Origin: Chryseobacterium culicis
Lineage (GTDB): Bacteria; Bacteroidota; Bacteroidia; Flavobacteriales; Weeksellaceae
Direction of reading: 5' to 3'
Assembly (NCBI RefSeq): GCF_900108365.1
Contig: NZ_FNWQ01000007.1
Location: 1-64,000 of the forward strand
DNA: 64,000 nt
Each line of letters begins with the position of its first letter. Within the stretch, counting starts at the first letter, position 1. Below, piece after piece: positions 7,131 to 16,085 of this stretch. The translations under genes and the position numbers were made by a program. The notes below the pieces were generated by a model. That model was not told the DNA's origin. It saw only the letters and a list, made by a program, of their open reading frames with translations, and did not search any database.

Positions 7131-8309
7131 ATGAATTTATCTCTTTATTTTAAAAAATTTTTCAGCAACAGTCAGTCCTCAGGAATTATTCTTATTTTCT
7201 GTGTGCTTATTTCATTGCTTATTGCCAATTCATCTGCTGCAGAAAACTTTCAGCATTTTTTAGATAAGGAAGCAGGCACCCACCTTTTCGGATTGGAATA
7301 TCCGGTCAGTATCTGGATCAATGACGGATTAATGGCCGTATTCTTCCTGCTGGTAGGTCTGGAAATAAAACGCGAACTTGTGGAAGGAGAACTGTCTTCT
7401 TTTAAAAATGCCTCCCTTCCTATTTTTGCTGCAGTAGGCGGAATGCTTGTTCCGGCCGTCATCTACAGCATTTTTAATACCGGTACCGAATACGGTAATG
7501 GCTGGGGAATCCCTATGGCCACAGACATTGCGTTCTCTCTTGCCATCATTTCGATGCTGGGTAAAAAAATACCCAATTCTATCAAAATATTTTTAGCAGC
7601 ACTGGCTATTGTAGACGATCTTGGAGCCATTCTGGTGATCGCCGTTTTCTATACTGAGCAAATCCACTGGAGCTATCTTTTATTGTCTTTCGGAGTAACA
7701 GCTCTCCTATTTGTTTTAAATTTTTTAAAAGTAACCAAAACAATATTTTACATCATTCCGGGGCTTTTTCTGTGGTATTTCCTGCATCATTCCGGAATTC
7801 ATGCCACAATAGCCGGAGTTTTATTGGCCTTTTCCATTCCTACCAATGCCTCCAATGTAGAAATTTCGCCATTGGAAAAACTGGAGCATCAGCTTCACAT
7901 TCCGGTAAGCTTTCTGATCATGCCTATATTTGCCTTAACCAATACCAATATCACTTTTTCCAGTGAAATGGTAGCTGGAGTTACGAGTACATTAGGATTA
8001 GGAATTATTTGCGGTCTGGTCTTGGGAAAACTTATTGGCATCAATCTTTTCTCTCTGATCGCTATTAAATTAAAGCTCAGCTCACTGCCGCAAAACAGCA
8101 ACTGGCTTCAGATGATCGGGGTAGGTTTATTGGCCGGAATCGGATTTACCATGTCCATTTTCATTGCATTGCTTTCCTTTAAAGGTGAAATTGAGATTCA
8201 GGATGAAGCAAAGTTTGCCATTCTGATAGCTTCTTTTGTAGCTGCAATTGCCGGATTCACCATATTGAGTATAAGTTCAAAAGAAAATCCGGAACTGGAA
8301 GAAAACTAA
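7131..8309 (+). CDS. nhaA: Na+/H+ antiporter NhaA
   Basis: This inner-membrane antiporter expels Na+ in exchange for protons, for pH and salt balance. The 392-residue, strongly hydrophobic protein has the NhaA signatures: LVGLEIKRELVEGEL near residue 80, GWGIPMATDIAFSLAII, and the ion-binding pair D162-D163 in ALAIVDDLGAILVI, then GIGFTMSIFIALL near the end. It follows rsh by two bases, so translation is probably coupled. Its end overlaps the convergent BrkB-type gene by four bases, and no terminator is visible between them. Confidence 0.95.
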   Translation: MNLSLYFKKFFSNSQSSGIILIFCVLISLLIANSSAAENFQHFLDKEAGTHLFGLEYPVSIWINDGLMAVFFLLVGLEIKRELVEGELSSFKNASLPIFAAVGGMLVPAVIYSIFNTGTEYGNGWGIPMATDIAFSLAIISMLGKKIPNSIKIFLAALAIVDDLGAILVIAVFYTEQIHWSYLLLSFGVTALLFVLNFLKVTKTIFYIIPGLFLWYFLHHSGIHATIAGVLLAFSIPTNASNVEISPLEKLEHQLHIPVSFLIMPIFALTNTNITFSSEMVAGVTSTLGLGIICGLVLGKLIGINLFSLIAIKLKLSSLPQNSNWLQMIGVGLLAGIGFTMSIFIALLSFKGEIEIQDEAKFAILIASFVAAIAGFTILSISSKENPELEEN

Positions 8310-9319
8310 TCTTTCTTACGGTTTTCCAGCTTTCTCTTATGTTCCTCAGCACTATCAAAATCTGGTTCTGTAACGGCATTACGGTAATGAACGGTTTCTT
8401 TACGAATTTCATCAGACAGCAGTTTCTCTATTCTCAGCTTTCTGATCGCCATATTCAGTTCATTCCCGAATAAAAGCAGATAAACATTCACATTTACCCA
8501 CACCATCAGCAGTATCATACTTCCTATGGACCCGTACAAAACGTTATAGCGCGCAATATCCTTTACATAAATTGCAAAAATATAAGTCGTGAGTACAAAC
8601 AAGACAGTTGTTAAAATAGCTCCGGGAACAGCCTGACGGAATCTTGTAATTTTTACGGTTCCCAGCCAGTAAAATAAAGTCAGCAGTATAAAATAGAAAA
8701 GAGGGAAAGAAACAAATCCGATAATGCTGGAAAGGTTGTCTACAAGCCAGGTAATATCATACGCCGGCGTAAAAAGCTTCATCACGACCTCCACATAATA
8801 TACCCCGAAAAGGGCTAAAAAGACAATAGTAATAAAGCCTATTGTGATAAAGAATGAAAGAATAAATTCCTTTACATCCGTTAGTTTTTCATCCGAATTT
8901 TCATTAAAGCCATTGATCAGGGAAAATGTACCATTGGTGGCAAAAACAAGCGCTAGAATAATGGTGAGATTACTGATTCCTCTCATGTTCGGGATGATGC
9001 TGTTTTCGATATACCCTCTTACATCACCTTCCATATTGGAGGGAAAAACATTATGCATCAGTACATCAAAAATATAGAACTGAAGCTTGTCGTAATGCGG
9101 CATATAAGGTAAAACGGAAAGTAAAAAGAGTATAAAGGGAAAAAGACTTATGGTAAAGCTCCAGGAAATGGCAGCCGCTTTTCTTCCTATCTTCCCTTTG
9201 AAAATTCCGGAGATATAGATCTGAAACATCTGCCAAAGCGATATTCCTAAAACCGGAATATGGATGCTGTCAAAAAACTCTTGAATTTTTAAAATAAACT
9301 TAGGAACTTTTACACTCAT
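8306..9319 (-). CDS. YihY/BrkB family membrane protein
   Basis: This 337-residue inner-membrane protein has about six membrane segments between residues 45 and 290. It carries the family pattern of an early KAAAISWSFTISLFPFILFL, a middle TNGTFSLINGFNENSDEK, and a late GSIGSMILLMVWVNVNVYLLL. The tail is hydrophilic and charged. The family was once named RNase BN by mistake; its real job is unsettled, with transport or envelope roles suggested. The gene stands alone, facing nhaA, and bases 9320-9533 before it hold no other gene. Confidence 0.85.
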   Translation of the reverse strand: MSVKVPKFILKIQEFFDSIHIPVLGISLWQMFQIYISGIFKGKIGRKAAAISWSFTISLFPFILFLLSVLPYMPHYDKLQFYIFDVLMHNVFPSNMEGDVRGYIENSIIPNMRGISNLTIILALVFATNGTFSLINGFNENSDEKLTDVKEFILSFFITIGFITIVFLALFGVYYVEVVMKLFTPAYDITWLVDNLSSIIGFVSFPLFYFILLTLFYWLGTVKITRFRQAVPGAILTTVLFVLTTYIFAIYVKDIARYNVLYGSIGSMILLMVWVNVNVYLLLFGNELNMAIRKLRIEKLLSDEIRKETVHYRNAVTEPDFDSAEEHKRKLENRKKD

Positions 9320-9533
9320 CGATCTGTTTGTCTTTATACAAAGGTAGGGGAATTAAATTAAATAGGAAAAAGATCGTGGGGAATTAGACGGCAGATGTTT
9401 GGCAGCAGGAATTGGGGCAAATACTGTTTCTTAAAAAAGCACGATTCGATTTCTTCCCTTCTGATCTTAAATCCTGAACCGGAAAAACCGGCGGCCGGAC
9501 AACCCGCAGTAAAAAAACACTTGAGCCAAAAAC

Positions 9534-9565
9534 TTTGATCATTATCTCCTGAAATCTTATCTTTG
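9534..9565 (+). promoter_or_regulatory. Promoter of rlmH
   Basis: TTTG at 9534-9537, a 20-base spacer, then a perfect TAnnTTTG (TATCTTTG) at 9558-9565. It places the start of transcription near 9572, which rules out the TTG at 9563 as start codon and supports the ATG at 9584. Confidence 0.65.
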
Positions 9566-9583
9566 CAGCTGAAACTTCTCAAA

Positions 9584-10057
9584 ATGCGCATCAGCTTACT
9601 TTGCATCGGTAAAACAGATGATAAGGAAATTACCTCTTTAATCAATTATTATCTTAACCGTTTACCCAAACACTGGAATTTTGAAATCACGGAAATACCG
9701 GATGTTAAAAATGCCAAAAACCTATCGTCCGACCTGCTCAAAAAAGAAGAAGCCAAGCTGTTCTTACATCATATTGATAAAAATGATCTGGTGGTTATTC
9801 TTGATGAAAAAGGAAAACAGTTTACCAGCCGTGAATTTTCACAGAAAATTGACACCTGGATGAATTCTTCTGTAAAAAAAGTACATATTCTGATTGGAGG
9901 AGCCTACGGTTTTTCAGAAGAAATTTACAGCAGAGCAAATGAAAAAATGTCCTTATCTAAAATGACCTTTACCCACCAGATGATCCGCCTGTTTATAGTG
10001 GAACAGCTGTACCGCGCCGATCAGATTTTACAGGGAAAGCCTTACCATAACGATTAA
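9584..10057 (+). CDS. rlmH: 23S rRNA pseudouridine-1915 N3-methyltransferase RlmH
   Basis: This SPOUT-class enzyme methylates pseudouridine 1915 in helix 69 of 23S rRNA, using S-adenosylmethionine, on the assembled ribosome. The 157 residues match the family length. MRISLLCIGKTDD opens the protein, LVILDEKGKQFTSREFS and ILIGGAYGFSEEIY form the knotted cofactor site, and LSKMTFTHQMIRLFIVEQLY plus the GKPYHND tail end it. The longer frame from a TTG at 9563 is rejected because the promoter box overlaps it. It is a single gene ending at a shared terminator. Confidence 0.95.
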   Translation: MRISLLCIGKTDDKEITSLINYYLNRLPKHWNFEITEIPDVKNAKNLSSDLLKKEEAKLFLHHIDKNDLVVILDEKGKQFTSREFSQKIDTWMNSSVKKVHILIGGAYGFSEEIYSRANEKMSLSKMTFTHQMIRLFIVEQLYRADQILQGKPYHND

Positions 10058-10061
10058 AATA

Positions 10062-10087
10062 AAACCCTTCAAGATTCAGAAGGGTTT
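10062..10087. terminator. Bidirectional terminator between rlmH and trmL
   Basis: AAACCCTTC and GAAGGGTTT form a nine-base stem around AAGATTCA, five bases after the rlmH stop. A-rich DNA on one side lets it serve the minus-strand trmL as well. Confidence 0.75.
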
Positions 10088-10128
10088 ATAGTTTATAGGA
10101 TTTCAAGCTTTTTGCTTATTAAAATTAA

Positions 10129-10581
10129 TTATTTCAAACTGATCTGTCTCTTTGCTTCGCCCACCACAAAAGCAACGGAATTCGCTATATTAAAACTCCT
10201 GATGAGCTTTGACATAGGAATGGTCAAATGATTTTCAAAACGGTCCAGAACCTCTCTGCCCAATCCCACACTTTCTTTTCCGAACACAAGCCAGTCTCCG
10301 TCCTGAAAATCGGTTTCCAGATAAGATTTTTCAGCATGCGAGCTCATTAGAAAAACACGTGAGCGGTCAGGAATACTTTCAATCCATTCATCCACATCTG
10401 CATATTCAGTCACATCAAGATGAACCCAATAGTCCAGTCCGGAACGTTTAAGATTTTTATCATTAATCACAAATCCAAATGGATGAATCAGGTGCAGTCT
10501 GCTTTCTGTTCCTACACACAGTCTTCCGATATTTCCAGTATTGTTGGGGATTTCGGGTTCTACAAGAACAATATTCAACAT
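10129..10581 (-). CDS. trmL: tRNA (cytidine/uridine-34 2'-O)-methyltransferase TrmL
   Basis: This SPOUT methyltransferase modifies the wobble base of leucine tRNAs. The 150 residues agree with the family: VEPEIPNNTGNIGRLC near the N terminus, HPFGFVINDKNLKRSGLDYW, then LVFGKESVGLG and IPMSKLIRSFNIANSVAFVV, which form the trefoil knot and cofactor pocket. It lies 62 bases behind the TPR gene and may be the last gene of the tat-PAP2-TPR unit. Confidence 0.92.
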   Translation of the reverse strand: MLNIVLVEPEIPNNTGNIGRLCVGTESRLHLIHPFGFVINDKNLKRSGLDYWVHLDVTEYADVDEWIESIPDRSRVFLMSSHAEKSYLETDFQDGDWLVFGKESVGLGREVLDRFENHLTIPMSKLIRSFNIANSVAFVVGEAKRQISLK

Positions 10582-10643
10582 CTCTCTATCGCTTTATTCG
10601 TTTTTTGTTTGGATGGGTATAAATGATGGGGCTGTCTTTTAAA

Positions 10644-11455
10644 TTATTTCTTTACACATTTAGCATAAACGTCAGTAAGCACAGCTTTTTCATAACCTAA
10701 TGCCACTGCTTTATCGAGGTTTTCACAAGCTTCCCTGAGTTTGGAAGTATCAAACAGAATCATAGCTCTGCTTACATAAGACGGTGCAAATTTGGGATCT
10801 ATAGAAATTGCTTTATTGGCATCTGCAAGAGCTTCCTTGTATTTTTTCATTTTAAAGTAAACATCTGCCCGCCCATTATAAAGCAATGATTCCGGCTTCT
10901 CGGAGAGAAGTTTATTATAATCTTTCAAAGCTCCCTCAAGATCTCCATTATTCTTTTTGAGATTGGCCAATCCGGTTTTGGCAAAAAGGTTATCAGGAGC
11001 AAAAGTGAGAATCTGATTAAGATCTTTATGGCCAGGTCTTTTTTTCCCTGGCTGTCATAAATTTTGGAACGCGTAAGATATAAATCCGGAGTCTCAGCAT
11101 TCACCTGAAGCCCTTTTTCTATATATTCCAGCGCTTTTACCTTATTTCCTTTCTGGCTGTAAAGCGACGAAAGATTGGCATAAACGGAAACTGACAGCGG
11201 ATTTGCTTTCAACGCAGATTCGTAAGACTTAAAAGCCTGCGTGGTCTTTCCGAGTCTTCTCTGAGAAGTTCCGAGATAATCATAATATTCCGATTGAAAT
11301 TTTTGGATCTGTTCTTTCTCTGCGAGTTTTAAATATTGCTCTTCGGCACATTTATAATCGGCTTTATTAAAACATTCTTCAGCCAGTTTTTTATCCTGGG
11401 CAGAGAAATTCAGAGAGATGCAGAAGGAAGCTGCTAGTAATAAAATTTTTTTCAT
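10644..11455 (-). pseudogene. Exported TPR-repeat protein with a one-base frameshift
   Basis: Two frames together spell one protein. The first (from 11455) has a signal peptide (MKKILLLAASFCISLNFSAQ) and several TPR units (ALKANPLSVSVYANLSSLYS and others). It goes out of frame near 11021-11030, where DLAIK should run on as DLNQILTFAPDN. The second frame (to 10644) continues the TPR units (ALADANKAISIDPKFAPSYV). The span is 812 bases; one added base gives 813, exactly 270 codons plus stop, so a single base is missing in an AAAG run. It may be a true mutation, a slippage site or a sequencing error. The start overlaps the PAP2 stop (ATGA). Confidence 0.8.
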
Positions 11456-12018
11456 GAAGTTATAGTTTGTTTATTGATCACTTTTTTGGTGAGTGCACCA
11501 AATATCACTCCCAATAAAGATCCAACAAACGCCCCCACCAAAATATCTATCGGGAAATGCACTCCTAAATATATACGGCTGTAGGAAACCACTATAGCCC
11601 ATACAAATATAGCATATGGAAACCATTTAAGCTTATTTTTCAGTAAAATACTTAAAAATGAAGCCAGAAAAAATGTGTTAGAGGCGTGGGCAGAATAAAA
11701 CCCATACTGTCCGCCGCATTTCACGATTCTCATATGATGCTCCAGTGTAGGATCATGACAGGGTCTCAGCCTTGCCACTCCATATTTGAAAACACCAGCC
11801 AGCTGATCTGAAACCGTTGCACCGATAGCCAAAAATATAAGAATAAAAACTAAAGATCTTAGCTGATGATTTTTGTATAAAAAATAAAGAAATATGATGT
11901 AAAGAGGAACCCAGATCCATGTACTGGAAATCAGCATCCAAAATTGGTCGAAAGATGAGTCGCCCAAATTATTAAGGTAAAGAAATACCTTCTTATCTTC
12001 CTGAATAATTTCCTCCAT
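11452..12018 (-). CDS. PAP2-family membrane phosphatase
   Basis: This inner-membrane lipid phosphatase-type enzyme has 188 residues and about five membrane segments. The three PAP2 motifs are complete: KYGVARLRP, then SAHASNTF with the catalytic-type histidine, then SRIYLGVHFPIDILVG. Members remove phosphate from phosphatidic acid, undecaprenyl pyrophosphate or phosphatidylglycerol phosphate; the substrate cannot be told here. It starts two bases after the Tat gene and overlaps the TPR gene by four bases, so the three are one operon. Confidence 0.88.
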   Translation of the reverse strand: MEEIIQEDKKVFLYLNNLGDSSFDQFWMLISSTWIWVPLYIIFLYFLYKNHQLRSLVFILIFLAIGATVSDQLAGVFKYGVARLRPCHDPTLEHHMRIVKCGGQYGFYSAHASNTFFLASFLSILLKNKLKWFPYAIFVWAIVVSYSRIYLGVHFPIDILVGAFVGSLLGVIFGALTKKVINKQTITS

Positions 12019-12020
12019 GA

Positions 12021-12362
12021 TTATCTGCTTACAGGTCCTTCGTAAGTATCATCATCTGCCGGCTTAGGTTTTGGAGGTTCATTAGAAGCCGCTGAAGAGG
12101 GCTCTGTAAGAATATCTTTCTGGATATCATTCATCGGGTTAAAATCCTTTGCCGCATCTTTTACCTTTTCAATCTCACGTTTGATCTCAGAAACAGGATT
12201 ATCTGTTTCCTTCATGATTTCAGTTTTGATATCTTCTACCGCTCCACGCATCTTTCTAACGCCTGCACCTAAGTCACGCGCAATCTGTGGCAGTTTATCC
12301 GGACCGAATAATACAACGATTGCAATGGCAATGAGTGCCATTTCTCCAATGCTTAATTCCAT
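12021..12362 (-). CDS. Sec-independent (twin-arginine) translocase subunit, TatA/TatB type
   Basis: This is a pore or receptor subunit of the Tat export system in the inner membrane. It has 113 residues: a short N-terminal membrane helix (ELSIGEMALIAIAIVVLFG), the hinge PDKLPQIARDLGAGVRKMRG, an amphipathic helix, and a long Pro/Glu-rich tail (PPKPKPADDD). TatA and TatB share this build. The FGPDKLP hinge is typical for both, and no second tat gene is in the window, so the subtype is open. It is the first gene of the operon with PAP2 and the TPR protein. Confidence 0.85.
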   Translation of the reverse strand: MELSIGEMALIAIAIVVLFGPDKLPQIARDLGAGVRKMRGAVEDIKTEIMKETDNPVSEIKREIEKVKDAAKDFNPMNDIQKDILTEPSSAASNEPPKPKPADDDTYEGPVSR

Positions 12363-12756
12363 TTGGTAAAATTACAAAAGATTATTGCATTTAGGGAATG
12401 TAAACTAAAAATTTAAACAAATTTTAAGATTTTATAAAGTTGTATGGTTTTTGGAGGCTGAGCCACTTTCCTGGGGATTCAGGATTCAGGTTAATTTTAT
12501 TTCAGTGAGCAGATCGGTGGTTTATTTGTTGCCGGGTTTCGGGGTGTTAAAAGTCTTGGATTATGATTACCATGCTATATCAGTTTCAGCTTATCTGCCA
12601 CCTTAAACTCTTAACGCTCACTTCCCTAATCCTTATTATTTATTACCCATAACCTAACAATCATCAACTATTAATTAACAAAAATTTAATTCAAGACAAT
12701 GAGAATTACGCAACAATTCTGTATATTTATAATACACAAACCAATAAATATTTATT
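12363..12756. other. Gene-free stretch between tat operon and lipoprotein gene
   Basis: About 390 bases lie between two divergent genes. It has no frame with coding character and no hairpin of note. Promoter boxes are only weak: a TAATTTTA close to the tat start on the minus strand and a TATATTTA before 12757 on the plus strand. Long 5' leaders are possible. Confidence 0.5.
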
Positions 12757-13707
12757 ATGAAAAAACTAGTGACTACTTTTAAAGTTTTCGCTGTCTTATC
12801 GGTACTGGCATTGCACAGCTGCCGCGACGAAAACAACGAAATGAATCAGCAGGAGGCTGTTCAGGCAAAGGTAACCGCAGATGACCTTAAAAGGGAAATT
12901 ACTCCTCTCCTGTCGCCAACTGTTCCTGATGCCGTACAACTTCAGCTGAATGAATCCCAAAAAAATCTCGGAATTTATCTGAAAAATGATTTGCAGATAG
13001 CTGGAGTAGCTGTTCTGGGAAAAATTACAACTCCAAAAGGAATCGAGCTTTCCAAAAGCCTGATCACTGATAAAGAACAGTACACCGCTTCCGGAAACAT
13101 CATGGATCCGTCTTCAGTAAAAATAGGGAAATTGGGTGAACTGTATACGGCGGAAGACCTTACTACAGCACAACAGGGATTAAGAGAAGCCATTACGGAA
13201 GAAATAAAACCCGAAACCCATGTAATGGAAATAACCTGGAACAGCAACAGCGGAAAATTTACTACGGTATGCTTTTACAATGATTCAGGAATTATCTGGG
13301 ATAACATCTTCGGAGGACTTGTTATGATGGATACCAGAGGGAATGCTGAGGCTTCTAACAACAATCAGGCATCAAAAGTGGTTTCAACATGGTATAAGCA
13401 GTGGTGGACAGCCAACTGGCTGTGGGGTTCTAAGAGAGGTGAAGCCGGATATCAGATTACAATTTATTACTCCGGTTCTACGGTTTCCAATGCGGATGTA
13501 AGCGACTGGGGATACATCAGCTTGGGAAAGGCAAAAAGTGAGAGCAAAATTACTAAGAAAACCGGAGCCTACGGACAATGCCGTTATGCGTTGGGACTTT
13601 GTACTCCTACAGGATCTTTAAGTTTTAATTCCAGCAATTTCACAGTATCATTTTCAGGATTAGGAAGCAATATCGTAAGTAATGGGACAAAATCCCTTTA
13701 TCCATAA
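12757..13707 (+). CDS. Lipoprotein of unknown function
   Basis: This 316-residue protein has a lipoprotein signal (VLSVLALHSC, lipobox cysteine at residue 22), so it is anchored in the outer or inner membrane. I recognise no domain. The middle part (KPETHVMEITWNSNSGKFTT) is mixed. Residues from about 205 on are rich in Trp, Ser and Gly (TWYKQWWTANWLWGSKRGEA), and two cysteines near the end (CRYALGLC) could form a disulfide. It is a single gene ending at a strong terminator. A surface or exported binding role is possible, but nothing in the sequence proves it. Confidence 0.7.
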   Translation: MKKLVTTFKVFAVLSVLALHSCRDENNEMNQQEAVQAKVTADDLKREITPLLSPTVPDAVQLQLNESQKNLGIYLKNDLQIAGVAVLGKITTPKGIELSKSLITDKEQYTASGNIMDPSSVKIGKLGELYTAEDLTTAQQGLREAITEEIKPETHVMEITWNSNSGKFTTVCFYNDSGIIWDNIFGGLVMMDTRGNAEASNNNQASKVVSTWYKQWWTANWLWGSKRGEAGYQITIYYSGSTVSNADVSDWGYISLGKAKSESKITKKTGAYGQCRYALGLCTPTGSLSFNSSNFTVSFSGLGSNIVSNGTKSLYP

Positions 13708-13737
13708 TTATCTTCATAAAAATCTGATTTTAAAGGA

Positions 13738-13767
13738 AACGGGAAGCTCAGTGAGCTTCCCGTTTTT
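13738..13767. terminator. Terminator after lipoprotein gene
   Basis: ACGGGAAGCTCA and TGAGCTTCCCGT form a long stem followed by a T-run. It lies between convergent genes, 30 bases from each, and may serve both. Confidence 0.85.
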
Positions 13768-13797
13768 ATGAGTAAAATTTATATTTGTAGGGCCTTA

Positions 13798-14613
13798 TCA
13801 GGCACCAGCTTTTAATTTCAGGGCTTCTATAGCATTCTCTTTCAATCCAAAAGTATGAACCAGTATCTCATAGAGCTGGCTGTCATTTTCTATAGATATG
13901 GACTCTTTAGCACCATCAGCAGACCGGATATTCAATACACCATCTGTATAAGTATACCGGGCATTTTCATCAACTTTGGAGAGAATCAGCCTGTTTTTGA
14001 AATGAGAATCCGGATGGGTAGACAAATACCAGTTGGAAATATCAAGATCAATAGGTTCTACATGCTCCGGTATGAAGCGGTATACCGGAAGCCACTGCTC
14101 TTTCTGCATCCAGAGTATATAGGTATCTTCTTTGCGGGAAACTTTAAAAATTCCGTTGGGAGTTTGCTGCTGATCTTCTTCATGCAAAAGTAGGGGTGCC
14201 GTAAGGGTAGCTGTCCCAAAGCCACAATCTGCCAAATATTTGCGATCTTCAAAATCCACAATAAGCAATAGATGGGTTTGTGCAGCAATACTATCCTCCT
14301 CTCTTCCCCACACTACTCTTCCGAGCTGAAGCTTTACATTGAATCCTAACATTTTTAAAACTTCACTCAACAGCAGGTTTTGTTCGTAACAATATCCACC
14401 TCTGGATTCGAGAACCAGTTTTTTAAAAATTTCATCAATTTTTAAGGAAGGAACGGTTCCTGTATAAGAATCAATATTCTCAAAAGGAATATATTTCGGA
14501 TGAAGCTGATGTATTTTTCTTAGCGTTTCCCAATTCAATTCCGGAATTCCGGAGAAATGAATTCTTTCAAAATATGTATTCAGATCTGATGCGTTCATAA
14601 TTAGTTGTTTCAA
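13798..14613 (-). CDS. Arylamine N-acetyltransferase
   Basis: This cytosolic enzyme transfers acetyl from acetyl-CoA to aromatic amines and hydrazines. The 271 residues fit the family, and the cysteine-protease-like triad is complete: C75 in RGGYCYEQN, H114 in AAQTHLLL and D129 in LADCGFG. FENIDSYTG is the usual N-terminal block. A second ATG six codons in (14598) is an equally good start. It is a single gene upstream of a terminator shared with its convergent neighbour. Its natural substrate is unknown. Confidence 0.92.
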   Translation of the reverse strand: MKQLIMNASDLNTYFERIHFSGIPELNWETLRKIHQLHPKYIPFENIDSYTGTVPSLKIDEIFKKLVLESRGGYCYEQNLLLSEVLKMLGFNVKLQLGRVVWGREEDSIAAQTHLLLIVDFEDRKYLADCGFGTATLTAPLLLHEEDQQQTPNGIFKVSRKEDTYILWMQKEQWLPVYRFIPEHVEPIDLDISNWYLSTHPDSHFKNRLILSKVDENARYTYTDGVLNIRSADGAKESISIENDSQLYEILVHTFGLKENAIEALKLKAGA

Positions 14614-14701
14614 AAATGAGTAAAAATTACTCTTGTAAAATTATCAAATAGATGAAACGCGCATTAGCAATATGTTCAGAATAGAACAAATCTATTGTTA
14701 A

Positions 14702-15952
14702 TTAAAAGTCTTTTTTTGTGGTTACATCTATTGCATCTTTTCCTTTTTTCTGAAAAGCAGAATAGGTAATGACTACACTGACCGCCATTAAAATAAATGC
14801 TAAAAAGAAAGGTGCTCCGGAAAATTTGAACGGTGCTTCATCATGGGTGAAATAGTAAAAAAGATTCGTCATCATGGGAGGCCCGATAATGGATGTTGCA
14901 CTCATCAGACTCGTCAGCGCTCCCTGAAGCTCCCCTTGTTCATTAGAAGGAACGCTTTTCGTAATAACAGACTGTAAAGCAGGGCCGCAGATCCCTCCCA
15001 GACAATACGGTACCAAAAATACAAACATCATCCAGCCTTCGGAAGCAAAAGCAAATAACAGCATTCCTATGGCATAGAAAGCTAATCCGTAATAAATACT
15101 TTTCTGCTCTCCCAACTTTGGTGTGGTATACCGGATAAGCCCTCCCTGTACCAAACCTACCAATAAACCTACTACGCCTAGTGAGATTCCCACCATTCTT
15201 TCTGTCCAGCTGAATTTATACATGGTAAAAAAGCTCCAGTTGCTCTGTACGGCATGGCCAGCAATATAAATCAATATCAATGAAACAATAAGCCCTGAAA
15301 TTTCGGGATGCTTCCCTAAAAATTTAAATGACCCTATAGGATTGGCACGTTTCCAGTCGAATTCTCTTCTTTTATCTTTATCCAAACTTTCAGGAAGGAT
15401 GAAGTATCCATACAGGAAATTAAGTAAACATAAACCGGCAGCCGCATAAAAAGGAACTCTTGCACCGTAATGCCCAAGAACTCCCCCCAGAACAGGGCCT
15501 ATAATAAAGCCTAATCCAAAGGCTGCTCCAATCAGTCCAAAATTTTTAGCCCGGTCTTCATCCGTAGAAATATCGGCAATATAGGCACTGGCAGTGGTGA
15601 CACTGGCACCTGTAATCCCTGCAATAATTCTTCCCAAAAACAGCCACCATATAGTAGGAGCCAGCGCAAGGAAAATATAATCAATCGCAAATCCGAAGAG
15701 AGAAATCAGAATTATGGGTCTTCTTCCGTATTTGTCACTCAGATTTCCAACAAGCGGAGAAAAAATAAACTGTGTAAATGCATAGGCAAATCCCAGCCAG
15801 CCGCCATATTTTGCTGCTTCGCTGATATCTGCATGAATGAGCTCCTCTATCAATTTAGGAACTACAGGGATGATGATTCCCCACCCTGTTATATCGATCA
15901 GTAAAGTAATAAATATGAAGCCTATAGCTGCTTTTTTCTTTGAATTTTCCAT
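14702..15952 (-). CDS. MFS efflux transporter, TetA-like (DHA1 type)
   Basis: This 416-residue inner-membrane protein has twelve predicted membrane segments. LLIDITGWGIIIPVVPKLI matches the first helix of Tet-type pumps. GNLSDKYGRRP is the loop 2-3 motif of the major facilitator family, and GFIIGPVLGGVLG is the antiporter motif C. Such pumps trade protons for drugs or metabolites. Flavobacteria carry many TetA-like pumps without tetracycline resistance, so a resistance claim is not warranted. It stands alone on the minus strand. Confidence 0.88.
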   Translation of the reverse strand: MENSKKKAAIGFIFITLLIDITGWGIIIPVVPKLIEELIHADISEAAKYGGWLGFAYAFTQFIFSPLVGNLSDKYGRRPIILISLFGFAIDYIFLALAPTIWWLFLGRIIAGITGASVTTASAYIADISTDEDRAKNFGLIGAAFGLGFIIGPVLGGVLGHYGARVPFYAAAGLCLLNFLYGYFILPESLDKDKRREFDWKRANPIGSFKFLGKHPEISGLIVSLILIYIAGHAVQSNWSFFTMYKFSWTERMVGISLGVVGLLVGLVQGGLIRYTTPKLGEQKSIYYGLAFYAIGMLLFAFASEGWMMFVFLVPYCLGGICGPALQSVITKSVPSNEQGELQGALTSLMSATSIIGPPMMTNLFYYFTHDEAPFKFSGAPFFLAFILMAVSVVITYSAFQKKGKDAIDVTTKKDF

Positions 15953-16023
15953 GATGGTGCAAAATTAATCAAATCTGGAAAATAATGATTCTAAATTGTA
16001 AGTCAGGATATTTAATAAAATAC

Positions 16024-16063
16024 GAATAACCTGTCTCAGAGGTATTATTGAAGCAGGTTATTC
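16024..16063 (-). terminator. Candidate terminator after the secreted protein gene
   Basis: GAATAACCTG and CAGGTTATTC form a perfect ten-base stem with a 20-base loop, followed on the minus strand by GTATTTTATT. It is placed 23 bases beyond the stop of the gene at 16086. Confidence 0.55.
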
Positions 16064-16085
16064 ATATCAATTAATCAGTATTTTG

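Noticed and set aside
9563..9583. Upstream TTG start for rlmH
   Set aside because: It sits on the TATCTTTG promoter box, and family members begin at the later MRISLLCIG.
9358..9645. Open minus-strand frame of 95 codons overlapping the rlmH start
   Set aside because: It lies over the rlmH promoter and first codons, has no family resemblance, and is rich in residues expected of an antisense shadow.
14702..15952. Tetracycline-resistance gene
   Set aside because: The protein is TetA-like in motifs, but such MFS pumps are common core genes here; nothing shows transfer or a resistance context.
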